A stretch of DNA of 40,163 bases, taken from NCBI GenBank assembly GCA_019637105.1, contig JAHBWF010000065.1, forward strand, positions 1 to 40,163. The letters run 5' to 3'. The position numbers and the translations under genes are program-made. This DNA is from Labilithrix sp. (GTDB lineage Bacteria > Myxococcota_A > Polyangia > Polyangiales > Polyangiaceae). The notes under the pieces are model-generated. The model saw only the letters and a program-made list of their open reading frames with translations. It was not told the DNA's origin and did no database searches. Below are positions 1 to 8,141 of the stretch, in pieces (position 1 is the stretch's first letter; each line of letters opens with the position of its first letter).

Positions 1-2394
1 CGGCGGCGGCGTGATCGCCGTGGGCGGCGGCGTGATCCCGCTCGGGCCCGGCGGCGGCGCGGCGGACACGACGCTGTTGAACGCGGTGCGCGCGGCCGTG
101 AACGGACCGGCGACCGCGCCGGCCGTCGTGGTGGTCGCGGCGCCGCCCTGCTGCGCGCGCGGGCTCGGGCTCGTCGTCGAGATGATCGCGATGACGACGC
201 CGGCGATGAGCAGCGCGATCGAGCACGAGAGCGCGGCGACGACCCACATCGGCGGGCGGCGCTTGAAGCGCTGCGCGGTCATCGTGCGGTTGTCGCGGCC
301 GAGGTGCGGCGGCATCCGGTTCGAGGGATGTCCGCGGTGGATGAACTCGCCGCTCTGGCCGGTCGGGTGCGGCCCCTGGCGCGGGTAGCCGTCGCCGAGG
401 TGCATCGGCTGCTGCCCGTAGTCGAAGCCCGGCTGCATGCCCATCGGCGTCTGGCCGGACATCGGCATCGGATCCGCGAACGGGACCTCGCCGGTGAACG
501 ACGGCGCGTAGCCGCCCGGCGGCGGCGGCGCGAGCGGAGACGTCTGCGGAAGCCCGGCCGTCGCCCCGAAGCGCGCCGGCATCGGCCGCGGCGGCGCGGG
601 AGCGGGGCCCGGCGGCATCGGGCCGTTGGGGTTGCGGCCCGCCGCGGGAGGCGGCTGAGGGAACGCCGGGCTGCTCTCGTGCGCGTGGCCGGGCTCGCGC
701 GCGTTGGCGACGATCGTCGCGTCGCCGTCCTCTTCCTCCTCGAAGTCCTCCGGCTCGATCGTCTCGACGCTGTGGGAGCCGCCTCCGCGGCGCGGGCGCG
801 GGCGATCCTCCGGCGCGATCTCCATCAAGGTCGGCGGCTCGCTGAGGCCGACCCCGCGCGCGGCGAGCGCCTCCTCCATCATCGGGCCCGCCTGGATCGT
901 CGGTCCGTCGCCGTCGGCGGGGTGCGGCTCGTCGATCGACGGAGGCGGCAACGTCGCCGGCGCGCCCGCGGCCGGTCGCGGCGGGGCAGGGGCGCGGCCC
1001 CGCTGTGGCGGGCCGTTGGCCGGCATCGGCGCCGGCCCGCGCGGCGTGGTCAGCGACGCGCCGGTCTCCTTCGCGTCTTCCGGCAGGAGCTGCGGGCCGA
1101 GCGGCGGCATCTGCCCTTGCGGCGGCATCCCCGCCGCCGGGAGCGGCCGCGGCGGCATCCCCGCCGCGGGGGCGGGCCTCGCCGCCGCGATCCCCGGCGA
1201 CGACGGCTGCACCTCGGAGTTGGTGAACTCCGGGCCGATCTTCGGCTTCGACAGGAGCTGATCGACGTTGATGGTCTGCGTGACCTCGGCCGCCCAGCGG
1301 AGGTGCGCCTCTCGCTTCTGGATGCGGTCGGTGAAGATCGATTGCGTGTACGCCGCGACCTCGTCGGAGGCGATGAAGAGGCCCCGTCGCATGAGGAGCG
1401 ACTGGAGCGCGCGAGAGAGCTCGCGGGCGGTGCGGAAGCGCTCGCCGCGGTTCTTCGCGAGCGCCTTCATCACGATCTTCTCGAGGTCGACCGGGTAGCC
1501 GCGGATCAGCGTCGACGGGCGCGGGACGTTGCACTCCTGCACCTTGGCGAGCGTGTCGAGGTCGCTCTCCATCCGGAAGAGGCGCTGCCCGGTCGTGAGC
1601 TCCCAGAGCACGACGCCGAGCGCGAAGATGTCGGTGCGCCGGTCGATGCCCTCGCCGTGGACCTGCTCGGGCGACATGTACGCGAGCTTGCCCTTCAGCG
1701 TGCCGGCGCGCGTGTGGCTCATGCGCGAGCTGAACTTCGCGATGCCGAAGTCGACGACCTTGGTGACGCCGTCGTACGTGACGAACAGGTTGTGCGGGGT
1801 GACGTCGCGGTGGACGAGGTTCAGCTTCTCGCCGTTCTTGCCGAGCAGCTCGTGCGCCGCGTGCAGCCCCTCGGCGGCGTCCGCGATGACACGGCAGGCG
1901 ATCTCGGGCGGCATCGCCGTGCCGAGCTCCTCGGTCCGCCGCATCACCTCGCGGAGCGGCTCGCCGTGGAGGTACTCCATCGCGATCCAGTACGTGTCCT
2001 CGTGCTTGCCGAGGTCGAAGACCGTGGCGACGTTCGGGTGCGAGATCCGCGCGGCGACGCGGGCCTCGTCGAGGAACATCTGGACGAACGACTCGTCCTC
2101 GACGAGGTGCGAGTGGATCTTCTTGATGGCGACCCACTTCTGAAAGCCGCCGGGGCCGTCCATGCGCGCGAGGTGCACGCTGGCCATGCCGCCGATGCCG
2201 ATCTCGTCGACGACGCGGTAGCGCCCGAGGAAATAGGTGCCGCCGTTGCGGATGTCCGGCATGGATCCCGACGGGAGCTGGGAGGGCACGCCGCCGTCGT
2301 GGCTCGAGGGACCCGAGCTCATGTCCGGCCGGTGGGCGCGATCCTGCGGCACGTCGCTCTCCTGGTTCGGGTCATTCGGTCCATCACTGCTCAC
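1..2394 (-). CDS. Ser/Thr protein kinase (Hanks type), C-terminus cut by window edge
   Basis: Membrane-anchored eukaryotic-like kinase that would phosphorylate Ser/Thr on cytoplasmic partners. The 798 visible residues show a Gly-rich loop IGIGGMASV (about 66-74), the ATP lysine in VAIKK (K91), the catalytic loop HRDVTPHN (H195, D197), the metal-binding DFG (D215) and a SPEQ activation-loop end. A long Pro/Gly/Ala-rich linker runs from about residue 375 to 710, then a basic stretch and one membrane helix (about 717-739), so the sensor part lies outside the window. The GTG start overlaps the last 11 bases of the upstream TPR/Ig gene, which suggests translational coupling and a shared pathway. 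An in-frame ATG at residue 25 is a possible alternative start. Kinase identity is secure; the substrate is unknown. Confidence 0.93.
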   Translation of the reverse strand, partial: MSSDGPNDPNQESDVPQDRAHRPDMSSGPSSHDGGVPSQLPSGSMPDIRNGGTYFLGRYRVVDEIGIGGMASVHLARMDGPGGFQKWVAIKKIHSHLVEDESFVQMFLDEARVAARISHPNVATVFDLGKHEDTYWIAMEYLHGEPLREVMRRTEELGTAMPPEIACRVIADAAEGLHAAHELLGKNGEKLNLVHRDVTPHNLFVTYDGVTKVVDFGIAKFSSRMSHTRAGTLKGKLAYMSPEQVHGEGIDRRTDIFALGVVLWELTTGQRLFRMESDLDTLAKVQECNVPRPSTLIRGYPVDLEKIVMKALAKNRGERFRTARELSRALQSLLMRRGLFIASDEVAAYTQSIFTDRIQKREAHLRWAAEVTQTINVDQLLSKPKIGPEFTNSEVQPSSPGIAAARPAPAAGMPPRPLPAAGMPPQGQMPPLGPQLLPEDAKETGASLTTPRGPAPMPANGPPQRGRAPAPPRPAAGAPATLPPPSIDEPHPADGDGPTIQAGPMMEEALAARGVGLSEPPTLMEIAPEDRPRPRRGGGSHSVETIEPEDFEEEEDGDATIVANAREPGHAHESSPAFPQPPPAAGRNPNGPMPPGPAPAPPRPMPARFGATAGLPQTSPLAPPPPGGYAPSFTGEVPFADPMPMSGQTPMGMQPGFDYGQQPMHLGDGYPRQGPHPTGQSGEFIHRGHPSNRMPPHLGRDNRTMTAQRFKRRPPMWVVAALSCSIALLIAGVVIAIISTTSPSPRAQQGGAATTTTAGAVAGPFTAARTAFNSVVSAAPPPGPSGITPPPTAITPPP

Positions 2395-3316
2395 GGACCC
2401 CCACCTGTCCGACCGACACGTTCGGCGACGGGCGCGTCCCGAAGAAGACCGCGGTCCCCGCCCCGACGAGGGCGATGCCGCCGATGACGTAAGGCCAGGG
2501 CGAAGACCAGAACGCGCCGCCCTTGCGCACGTCGGGATCGCCGCCGGCCGGCTTCTCGCTCGCGCCGCCGCCCTCCTTCGAGCCCGTTCGACCGGCGACC
2601 GCGCCCTTGTCGGTGTCCTTCTCGGGGACGCGCACCCGCTCCTCGGCGGAGGCCAGCCGGTTGTCGTGGCCGTCGAGCGCGTCGACGTGGACGAGGATGC
2701 TCGCGCCGGGGAGCGTGACGTCCGAGTCGATCTCGAACTCGACGGCCTCGTCGGGCTTCGCGTCGAGCGAGACCTCCTTGCCGGTGGTGCCGTCCTTGGC
2801 GACGACGCCGATGCGGCTCACGATGGGGAGGTGCCCCTTGTCGAGGGTCGCGGTGATCGTGAACGACTTGCCGGGCTGCACCTCGCGCGGCGCCTGCACC
2901 GCGAGCTGGATGCTCCCGATCTTGGCGGTGTCGCGCTTCGCGCGCTCGGCCAGCGCGGCGCCCTTCGAGCCGGCTTCGCTCGGGACGGTGAAGTCCGCGT
3001 CGAGGATCGACGCGGCGCGGAACGCGGCGACCGCGGAGTCTCGCTTCCCGAGCACGGCGCGGATCGATCCGAGGCGGACGTAGCCCTCGAGCACCTCGTT
3101 CGGCGCGAGCCCGCCCTTCTCGAGCGCCTCGCGGTAGAGCGGCTCGGCGGTCTCGAGGGCGCGCCGATCCCACGCGGCGCGCGCTTGACGGAGCGCAGGT
3201 CCGCCGGCAGCGGACTCGGCCGCGTGGGCCTCGCCCGCGATCACGCCGAGCACGAGCACCGTGCTCAGCGCCGCGGCGCGTGCCCCGAACGCATGGAGGG
3301 CGCCAGATCTTTCCAC
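2384..3316 (-). CDS. TPR/Ig-like exported membrane protein, partner of the kinase
   Basis: 310 residues with a GTG start. An N-terminal signal peptide (about 1-32, ending in AGEAHA) precedes TPR-like helices (about 40-125; pattern AEPLYREALEKG and VRLGSIRAVLGKRDSAVAAF). A beta-rich Ig-like region follows (about 135-220, with PGKSFTITATLDKG), then a Gly/Lys-rich linker and a C-terminal hydrophobic segment (about 273-292). It therefore probably sits in the envelope with most of its mass outside the cytoplasm. The stop overlaps the kinase start by 11 bases. Genes of this build beside Ser/Thr kinases are familiar in myxobacteria, but no function is established; a role in sensing or scaffolding for the kinase is inferred from position only. 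Confidence 0.8.
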   Translation of the reverse strand: MERSGALHAFGARAAALSTVLVLGVIAGEAHAAESAAGGPALRQARAAWDRRALETAEPLYREALEKGGLAPNEVLEGYVRLGSIRAVLGKRDSAVAAFRAASILDADFTVPSEAGSKGAALAERAKRDTAKIGSIQLAVQAPREVQPGKSFTITATLDKGHLPIVSRIGVVAKDGTTGKEVSLDAKPDEAVEFEIDSDVTLPGASILVHVDALDGHDNRLASAEERVRVPEKDTDKGAVAGRTGSKEGGGASEKPAGGDPDVRKGGAFWSSPWPYVIGGIALVGAGTAVFFGTRPSPNVSVGQVGVREQ

Positions 3317-3435
3317 TCTTGAAGACGCTATCGGCCTCGGCAGAGGCGCGCAAGCATCACCCTCCCGCGAGGCGTCGAGGGCCGCCAGTCACCTACAACG
3401 GCGCCGTCGTTCGTCCGCGCGCCGGGGTCTCCGCG
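3317..3435. other. Intergenic gap upstream of the TPR/kinase pair
   Basis: 119 bases between two minus-strand genes. It presumably carries the promoter of the TPR/kinase pair. I see no clear consensus promoter or terminator hairpin in it. Confidence 0.4.
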
Positions 3436-4242
3436 TCAGGGGAAGGGCTGGCTCGGTCGCCCGCGCTCGAAGAAGAACGAGAACGATCCGCGGATGTGAC
3501 CTCGGCACGGCGGCGGGGGTCCGTCGGGCGTGGCCTCGCGCGGATCGGCGAGGTAGACGTCGAAGCAGCCGGCGTTGAGGCGCTCGGCCGCGGTCTCCTC
3601 GTCGAGCTTCCCGTTCGAGATGCTCGTGAAGGCGATGACGCTCTTGCCGCTCCCCACGCCCGCCGGGAGCTCCTTGTCCGGAGCGCACCCCTGCGTCGGA
3701 TCGGCGCCGAGGAGCGCCTGCGCCGTACACGTCCCGTCGGCCGGGATGGTCACCTCGTCGACCGCCTGGAGGGTGACCGTCTGCGTGCGGCAGCTCCGCT
3801 GGAGGTAGAGCGTCATGTTCACGAGCGCCGGCGAGGCGTCGCCCCGCACCGGCATGCCCGGGGGCGTGACCGCCGGCGGGAGATCGACCGGCAAAGGCTC
3901 GCGGTAGCGCCCCGCGAAGCCGCGGCTCGGATCGGGCCGGATCTTCGTCCGATCGTTGATCAGGATCGTCAGCCCGTCGGAGAAATTCTGAAAATCGCTC
4001 CCGCTCTGGATGCGCAGCGTGAGCGCGTCGCGGTACGGGACGGCCGCGAGGAAGTCGGGCTCGAGCTCGAACGCGCCGGTCCAGCAGTCGGGCGCATCGA
4101 GCGTGCCGACGATGCGCCCGTCGCCCTCGCCTTGGGAGCACGCGGGCGCGAGCGCGGCGATCGCCGCCGCGACGCCGCCGAGGCTCACGACGCGCGGACC
4201 GAACCGGCGCGCGCGGCGCGTCGCTGGCCGAGGGCTCTTCAC
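3436..4242 (-). CDS. Putative lipoprotein of unknown function
   Basis: 268 residues from a GTG start, with a basic N-terminus, a hydrophobic stretch and a lipobox LAPAC (lipidation Cys at 35). The mature part begins with a run of small and charged residues, then a globular region with several cysteines and the segment DGLTILINDRTKI. I do not recognise a family. It starts 10 bases after the mnmA stop on the same strand, so it may be co-transcribed with mnmA. The exported lipoprotein assignment rests on the signal sequence; no role is proposed. Confidence 0.72.
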   Translation of the reverse strand: MKSPRPATRRARRFGPRVVSLGGVAAAIAALAPACSQGEGDGRIVGTLDAPDCWTGAFELEPDFLAAVPYRDALTLRIQSGSDFQNFSDGLTILINDRTKIRPDPSRGFAGRYREPLPVDLPPAVTPPGMPVRGDASPALVNMTLYLQRSCRTQTVTLQAVDEVTIPADGTCTAQALLGADPTQGCAPDKELPAGVGSGKSVIAFTSISNGKLDEETAAERLNAGCFDVYLADPREATPDGPPPPCRGHIRGSFSFFFERGRPSQPFP

Positions 4243-4252
4243 GAGCGGGAGA

Positions 4253-5356
4253 CTAACAGATGCGCGCGCCGCCGAGCACGCGGTCGCCGTCGTAGAAGAC
4301 GGCGATCTGTCCGCGGCTCACCGCGCGCACCGGCGCCTCGAAGCGGATCGTCCCGGCGGCGTCGCGCGAGCGCTCGACGCGGCCGCGCGCGCCCTCGTGG
4401 CGATAACGGACGCGCACGCGCGCGTCGAGCGGGAGCTCGACGCCGGGCGCGACGACGATGTCCTCGACGCGCGCCTCGCGAGCGGCGAGGTCGCCGTCGT
4501 CGCCGAGGCGGACCGTCGCGGTCTCGGGATCGATCGACGTGACGAACGCGGGCTTGCCGAGGGCGACGCCGAGGCCCTTGCGCTGGCCGACGGTGAAGCG
4601 GTGGACGCCGTCGTGGGCGCCGACGACGCGGCCGTCGGCGTCGACGATCGGCCCCGGGCGGAGCCGTCCCTTCGCGCGCTCCTCGACGAACGCGGCGTAC
4701 GCGCCCGCGCCGGCGCCGACGAAGCAGAGCTCCTGGCTCTCTCCCTTCGTCGCGCCGGGGAGGCCGCGGCGGACGGCCTCGGCGCGGACCTCGGCCTTCG
4801 TGCTGTCGCCGAGCGGGAAGAGGAGGCGCTCGAGCTCGGCGCGCTTGGTCGCGTAGAGAAAGTAGCTCTGGTCCTTCGATCCGTCGACGCCCTCGCGGAT
4901 GAACGGCGCGCCGTCGGCGGCGCGGCCGAGGCGCGCGTAGTGGCCCGTCGCGACGTGCGCGGCGTCGAGCCGATCGGCGAGCGCGGCGAGCTCGTTGATC
5001 TTCACGCCGCGGTTGCACGCGGCGCAGGGGCTCGGCGTCTCGCCGGCGAGGTACGCCTCGACGAACGGCTCGACGACCGTCCGCGCGAAGAGCTCGCGCC
5101 GGTCGAACGTGAAGTGCGGGATGCCGAGCGCGTCCGCCGTCCGGCGCGCGTCGTACTGGTCCTCGGGCGCGCAGCAGCGCCCGTGCGCGCCGGGGCCGGC
5201 CTCCGGGTAATCCCAGAGGTGCAAGGTCACGCCGACGACGTCGTGGCCTTCGTCGACGAGGCGCGCCGCGGCCACGGCGGAGTCGACCCCGCCGCTCATC
5301 GCGACGAGGACGCGTGATCGCTTGCCGGACGCGCCGCTCCTCGTGCCGCTGCTCAT
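4253..5356 (-). CDS. mnmA: tRNA-specific 2-thiouridylase MnmA
   Basis: Cytoplasmic enzyme that adds sulfur to C2 of the wobble uridine in tRNA-Lys, -Glu and -Gln, using ATP and a persulfide relay. The sequence shows the PP-loop SGGVDSAVAAARL (about 21-33), the catalytic-site segment PCAACNRGVKINELA with the nucleophile Cys in CN (C114), and the second active cysteine in ELCFVG (C211). The GQRKGLGVA segment and beta-barrel tail are also as expected for the family. At 367 residues the length is normal. I chose the ATG at 5356 because GAGAG lies about 11 bases upstream; a GTG at 5368 would add four residues. It follows the rod-like protein gene closely on the same strand, an unusual neighbour for a housekeeping gene. 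Confidence 0.95.
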   Translation of the reverse strand: MSSGTRSGASGKRSRVLVAMSGGVDSAVAAARLVDEGHDVVGVTLHLWDYPEAGPGAHGRCCAPEDQYDARRTADALGIPHFTFDRRELFARTVVEPFVEAYLAGETPSPCAACNRGVKINELAALADRLDAAHVATGHYARLGRAADGAPFIREGVDGSKDQSYFLYATKRAELERLLFPLGDSTKAEVRAEAVRRGLPGATKGESQELCFVGAGAGAYAAFVEERAKGRLRPGPIVDADGRVVGAHDGVHRFTVGQRKGLGVALGKPAFVTSIDPETATVRLGDDGDLAAREARVEDIVVAPGVELPLDARVRVRYRHEGARGRVERSRDAAGTIRFEAPVRAVSRGQIAVFYDGDRVLGGARIC

Positions 5357-5379
5357 GTCGCGGCGCACTCTCTAGCGCA

Positions 5380-5718
5380 TCACTGGCCCTGGAGCACGGT
5401 CTTGACCCCGCTCGCGGCGCGATCGACGAGCTTGGCCGAGAGGTCCACCGCCTCGCTGTAGCGGTAGACGCCGGCCTGGAGCGCGAGGAGCTCGACGTTG
5501 CCGATCTCCTTGCCGCCGCCTCCGACGACGCGCTTCACGAGCGCCTCGCCGCGGTCGACCTCGCGGCCGAGCCCGCGGAGGACGCGGGCGAACGGGCTCG
5601 GCTCGGCGTCCGCCGCGGCCGGCGCCGCGTCGCGCGCGCCGGCGTCGCGCGTCGACGCCCTCGCCGGGCCGTCGGTGGTGAGTCTCCCGTCCCTCGTGCT
5701 CGCGTCACCGGCTCGCAT
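5380..5718 (-). CDS. sctI: Type III secretion inner-rod-like protein (YscI/SctI family)
   Basis: 112 residues. The N-terminal 40 are low-complexity (Ala, Arg, Asp). The conserved part is the C-terminal 40: an ELLALQAGVYRYSEAVDL block followed by SAKLVDRAASGVKTVLQGQ up to the stop. A LLxLQ...YS...L..K...A..G+..LLQxQ pattern ending at the C-terminus is what I know of the YscI/HrpB/PscI inner-rod subunit, which forms the rod inside the needle complex. Length also fits (about 80-150). It lies 140 bases downstream of a FliA-type sigma gene and upstream of mnmA. No other secretion gene is visible in the window, so it may be an outlying member of a dispersed system. The call rests on one short motif and is tentative. 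Confidence 0.55.
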   Translation of the reverse strand: MRAGDASTRDGRLTTDGPARASTRDAGARDAAPAAADAEPSPFARVLRGLGREVDRGEALVKRVVGGGGKEIGNVELLALQAGVYRYSEAVDLSAKLVDRAASGVKTVLQGQ

Positions 5719-5858
5719 GGACGGCGCTTCGGCCGCGCCGGCGCCGCGTTGCGCGCTTTCGTCCGGCCGCGGCCCCGAAGAAGCGCGGTTTTTCGAGGCC
5801 GCCCCACGCGGCGCTCGCTCGGCTCGCTGAATTTTGATCGAGCTTCACGCTCGTTGAT

Positions 5859-6584
5859 TCAGGGCCCGACGCGCGCGCGCTTGAGGTGGCGCGCGAGGGC
5901 CTCGACGCCGCGGGCGTGGAGGCGGCTCGCCCACGACTTGGACAAGCCGAGCTCCCGCGCGGCCTCGTCGAGGTTGACCTCGTCGAAGTAGTGCCGCGTG
6001 AGGAGCGTGCGCTCCTGGTCGGGGAGCTCCGCGATCGCGAGCTTGATCCGCGCGATGAGCTGCGCGTGGCCGACGTTCGACTCCGGGCTGTGGTCCGGAT
6101 CCTTCGCGGACTCGAGGGCCTCGCCGCGGCGCGGGGAGAGGAAGCCGAGGGCCATCGCCATCGCGGCGGAGGCGAGCTGGTCGCCGAGCCGCGCGTCGGC
6201 GGCTTCGGCCGTCGGCGGGGGAGCGGCGGCCTGCTCCTCGTTCGCGGCGTCGTGCACGAGGTCGGCGGCCTGGAGCGCGCGGAGCTTCCGGTAGACGCGC
6301 TTCGGCAGGTTCCCGCTCTGGCGGACGGAGTCGATCATCGCGCCGCGGATGCGCAGGTTCGCCCAGCGCCGGAAGGGGATCCCGCGCTCGGCGTCGAACG
6401 AGCGCGCGGCGGCGAGCAGCGCCTCGCGGCCCTGCGAGGCGAGGTCGTCGACCTGGACGTGGGCGCCGAACTGCCGCCGCATCTGCCGGGCGATGACGTC
6501 GACGAGCGCGAGCCCCTCGGTCACCCGCGCCAGCACCTCGGGCGGATCGGCGGTCCTCGGTTCGCTCCCCACGATGGGCTCCAC
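5859..6584 (-). CDS. RNA polymerase sigma factor, FliA/SigF-type (sigma-70 group 3)
   Basis: 241 residues. Region 2 spans about 25-90, with DDLASQGREALLAAARSFD and the -10-recognising helix PFRRWANLRIRGAMIDSVR. Region 4 spans about 175-235, with IAELPDQERTLLTRHYF followed by the helix-turn-helix LDEAARELGLSKSWASRLH. The stretch between (about 110-170) is long, Ala/Pro-rich and poorly conserved, where FliA would have region 3. The GTG start has GGTGGG about nine bases upstream; no in-frame ATG is better placed. Group 3 sigma factors drive flagellar, sporulation, stress or secretion regulons. The gene just downstream resembles a type III rod protein, so a secretion-related regulon is a reasonable inference, not a demonstrated one. 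Confidence 0.85.
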   Translation of the reverse strand: MEPIVGSEPRTADPPEVLARVTEGLALVDVIARQMRRQFGAHVQVDDLASQGREALLAAARSFDAERGIPFRRWANLRIRGAMIDSVRQSGNLPKRVYRKLRALQAADLVHDAANEEQAAAPPPTAEAADARLGDQLASAAMAMALGFLSPRRGEALESAKDPDHSPESNVGHAQLIARIKLAIAELPDQERTLLTRHYFDEVNLDEAARELGLSKSWASRLHARGVEALARHLKRARVGP

Positions 6585-6787
6585 GATCCGTGTCCCACCA
6601 CCTCAAGTCAAGACTTCGCCGCCGTGACGGCGCGCTCGCGCCTCGGAGCGCCGGACGCGATCGAGGGCGCGGGCGCGGGAACGCGGGCGCGTGTCCGGGC
6701 GACGATTTCGAGGACGCCGGCGAGGTCCGTCGTGGCTTCCGGTCTGCCGTGGTGATGCTAGGGTGCCCGCCCGCCGCGGACTCCAGC
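6585..6787. promoter_or_regulatory. Divergent intergenic region (sigma gene / plus-strand operon)
   Basis: 203 bases separating two divergent transcription units, so promoters in both directions are expected. No -10/-35 or operator sequence stands out by eye. In-frame start codons at 6590 and 6755 could extend the plus-strand gene leftward. Confidence 0.45.
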
Positions 6788-7477
6788 ATGACCGAACGCC
6801 AGAAGCCGAGCGACCGGGACGTCTCCTCCGTCCGCCTTGCCGCGAGCGAGCGCGTCGCCTCCATCGACCCGCGCGCCCACGCCGCGTGGCGCACCTGGCT
6901 CGCGGCGCTGGCGAAGGACGCCGACGCCGTCACCGCCGCCGCGCTCGCGTACGAGTCGCTCGGTCCGGACGGCCGCGACGCCTGGCTCGACGCGCTCGAC
7001 AGCGACGCGCCGGAGGTCGGCGTCCCGAAGATCGCGCTCTACGCGCCGCTCCTCGGCGTGGAGGACGACGACGAGCGGCGCGCGCGCATCGTCCTCAACG
7101 TCGTCGGCGCCGCGCGCAAGAGCACGCCGCCGCGCGCGCTCGTCGGCCGCCACGGCGAGGACCGCGTCTGCCTGATCGTCACTCCGCTCTACCTCGACTT
7201 CGTCGAGATCCTCTTCTGCCGCTACGACCCCGACGTCGGCATCCGCGAGGCCTGGCACAAGTGGCTCGCCCACAAGGACGACGTCGCGACCTCCGCGGCC
7301 GAGGTCGGCGTCGTCATGCGCGAGGGGCCGCTCCCGGAGGTCGTGGAAGAGCTCGCCCACGCGGTCGTGGCCGACCGTCGAGGAGGCAGGACCGCGCCCC
7401 CGTCGCTCGTGCGCTACATCGATTTGTTCGCGCCCGATCTTGCGCATCCCGTGAGGGACGGCGACCCTGACGAGTAG
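6788..7477 (+). CDS. Conserved-looking protein of unknown function
   Basis: 229 residues counted from the ATG at 6788. In-frame ATG (6755) and GTG (6590) starts exist further upstream, but the extra residues are Arg/Gly-rich and look like non-coding sequence. No signal peptide or membrane helix is seen. The middle contains a hydrophobic segment VCLIVTPLYLDFVEILFCRYDP followed by an Asp/Glu-rich C-terminal half. I do not recognise the family. It leads a run of four plus-strand genes spaced 2-8 bases apart (to 10724), so it is probably co-expressed with the four-cysteine protein, the redoxin-like lipoprotein and the HtrA-like protease. Confidence 0.7.
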   Translation: MTERQKPSDRDVSSVRLAASERVASIDPRAHAAWRTWLAALAKDADAVTAAALAYESLGPDGRDAWLDALDSDAPEVGVPKIALYAPLLGVEDDDERRARIVLNVVGAARKSTPPRALVGRHGEDRVCLIVTPLYLDFVEILFCRYDPDVGIREAWHKWLAHKDDVATSAAEVGVVMREGPLPEVVEELAHAVVADRRGGRTAPPSLVRYIDLFAPDLAHPVRDGDPDE

Positions 7478-7485
7478 GCGACGCC

Positions 7486-8139
7486 ATGGAACGGCCGGAT
7501 CTCGACAAGCGATGCGGGAGCTGCGCGCGCTTCGTCCGCGTGATCGAGACGATCGACGAGAACGGCGAGGTCAAGCGCAAGGGCGAGTGCCTCCTCATGG
7601 TGTGGCCGCCGCCGCTCTACGAGCACAGCACGTGCTCGCAGTACGTGAAGCGGGGGACGTTCACCGGCAAGGCGGCGCCGAAGGCGCGGACGCCGCGCGC
7701 CCCGCGGACGTCGCCGCGCGGGCCCGCCCGCCCCGGCCAACCGCGTGTACCCTTCGAGTTCGAGCTGCCCGAGGAGCTTCTGGACATGAACGCTGACGAA
7801 TTCCGCGAGGTCCTGCGTGAGGTCATCCGTGACGAGCTCGGCGTCGCCGAGGTCGAGCTCGGCGGTCGCTGGCAAGGCGGCGAGGTGATCCTCAAGCCGG
7901 GGCGGGAGGGGACGCAGGAGAAGCGCATCCCGATCGAGGCGCTCTTCGGCAAGATCGTGATGATCCGCGATCGGCTCCGCGTGCTCGAGCAGAAGATCAA
8001 CGGCAACGGGAAGCTCTCGGCGGAGGAGAAGGTCCAGATGCAGCAGTACGTGACCGGCTGCTACGGATCGCTGACGACGTTCAACGTGCTCTTCGCGGAG
8101 AAGACGGATTACTTCGTCGGTCAGAAAGGCGACGACTGA
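7486..8139 (+). CDS. Four-cysteine (zinc-ribbon-like) protein of unknown function
   Basis: 217 residues, predicted cytoplasmic (no signal peptide). The N-terminal 50 residues place four cysteines as C10-x2-C13, C35 and C50 (CGSCARF ... KGECLLM ... STCSQYV), a spacing able to bind zinc or an iron-sulfur cluster. A Pro/Arg/Lys-rich linker (about 60-85) follows, then an acidic helix (PEELLDMNADEFREVLREV) and a helical C-terminal part ending in a Cys-containing YVTGCYGSLTTFNVLF segment. The ATG lies eight bases after the previous stop, and the next gene starts two bases after its own. I know of no named family; metal binding is inferred from cysteine spacing alone. Confidence 0.72.
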   Translation: MERPDLDKRCGSCARFVRVIETIDENGEVKRKGECLLMVWPPPLYEHSTCSQYVKRGTFTGKAAPKARTPRAPRTSPRGPARPGQPRVPFEFELPEELLDMNADEFREVLREVIRDELGVAEVELGGRWQGGEVILKPGREGTQEKRIPIEALFGKIVMIRDRLRVLEQKINGNGKLSAEEKVQMQQYVTGCYGSLTTFNVLFAEKTDYFVGQKGDD

Positions 8140-8141
8140 GC

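Noticed and set aside
304-2487. Long plus-strand open frame opposite the kinase
   Set aside because: Arginine-rich, no motifs, and it is the antisense reading of a gene with clear kinase motifs; typical chance frame in GC-rich DNA.
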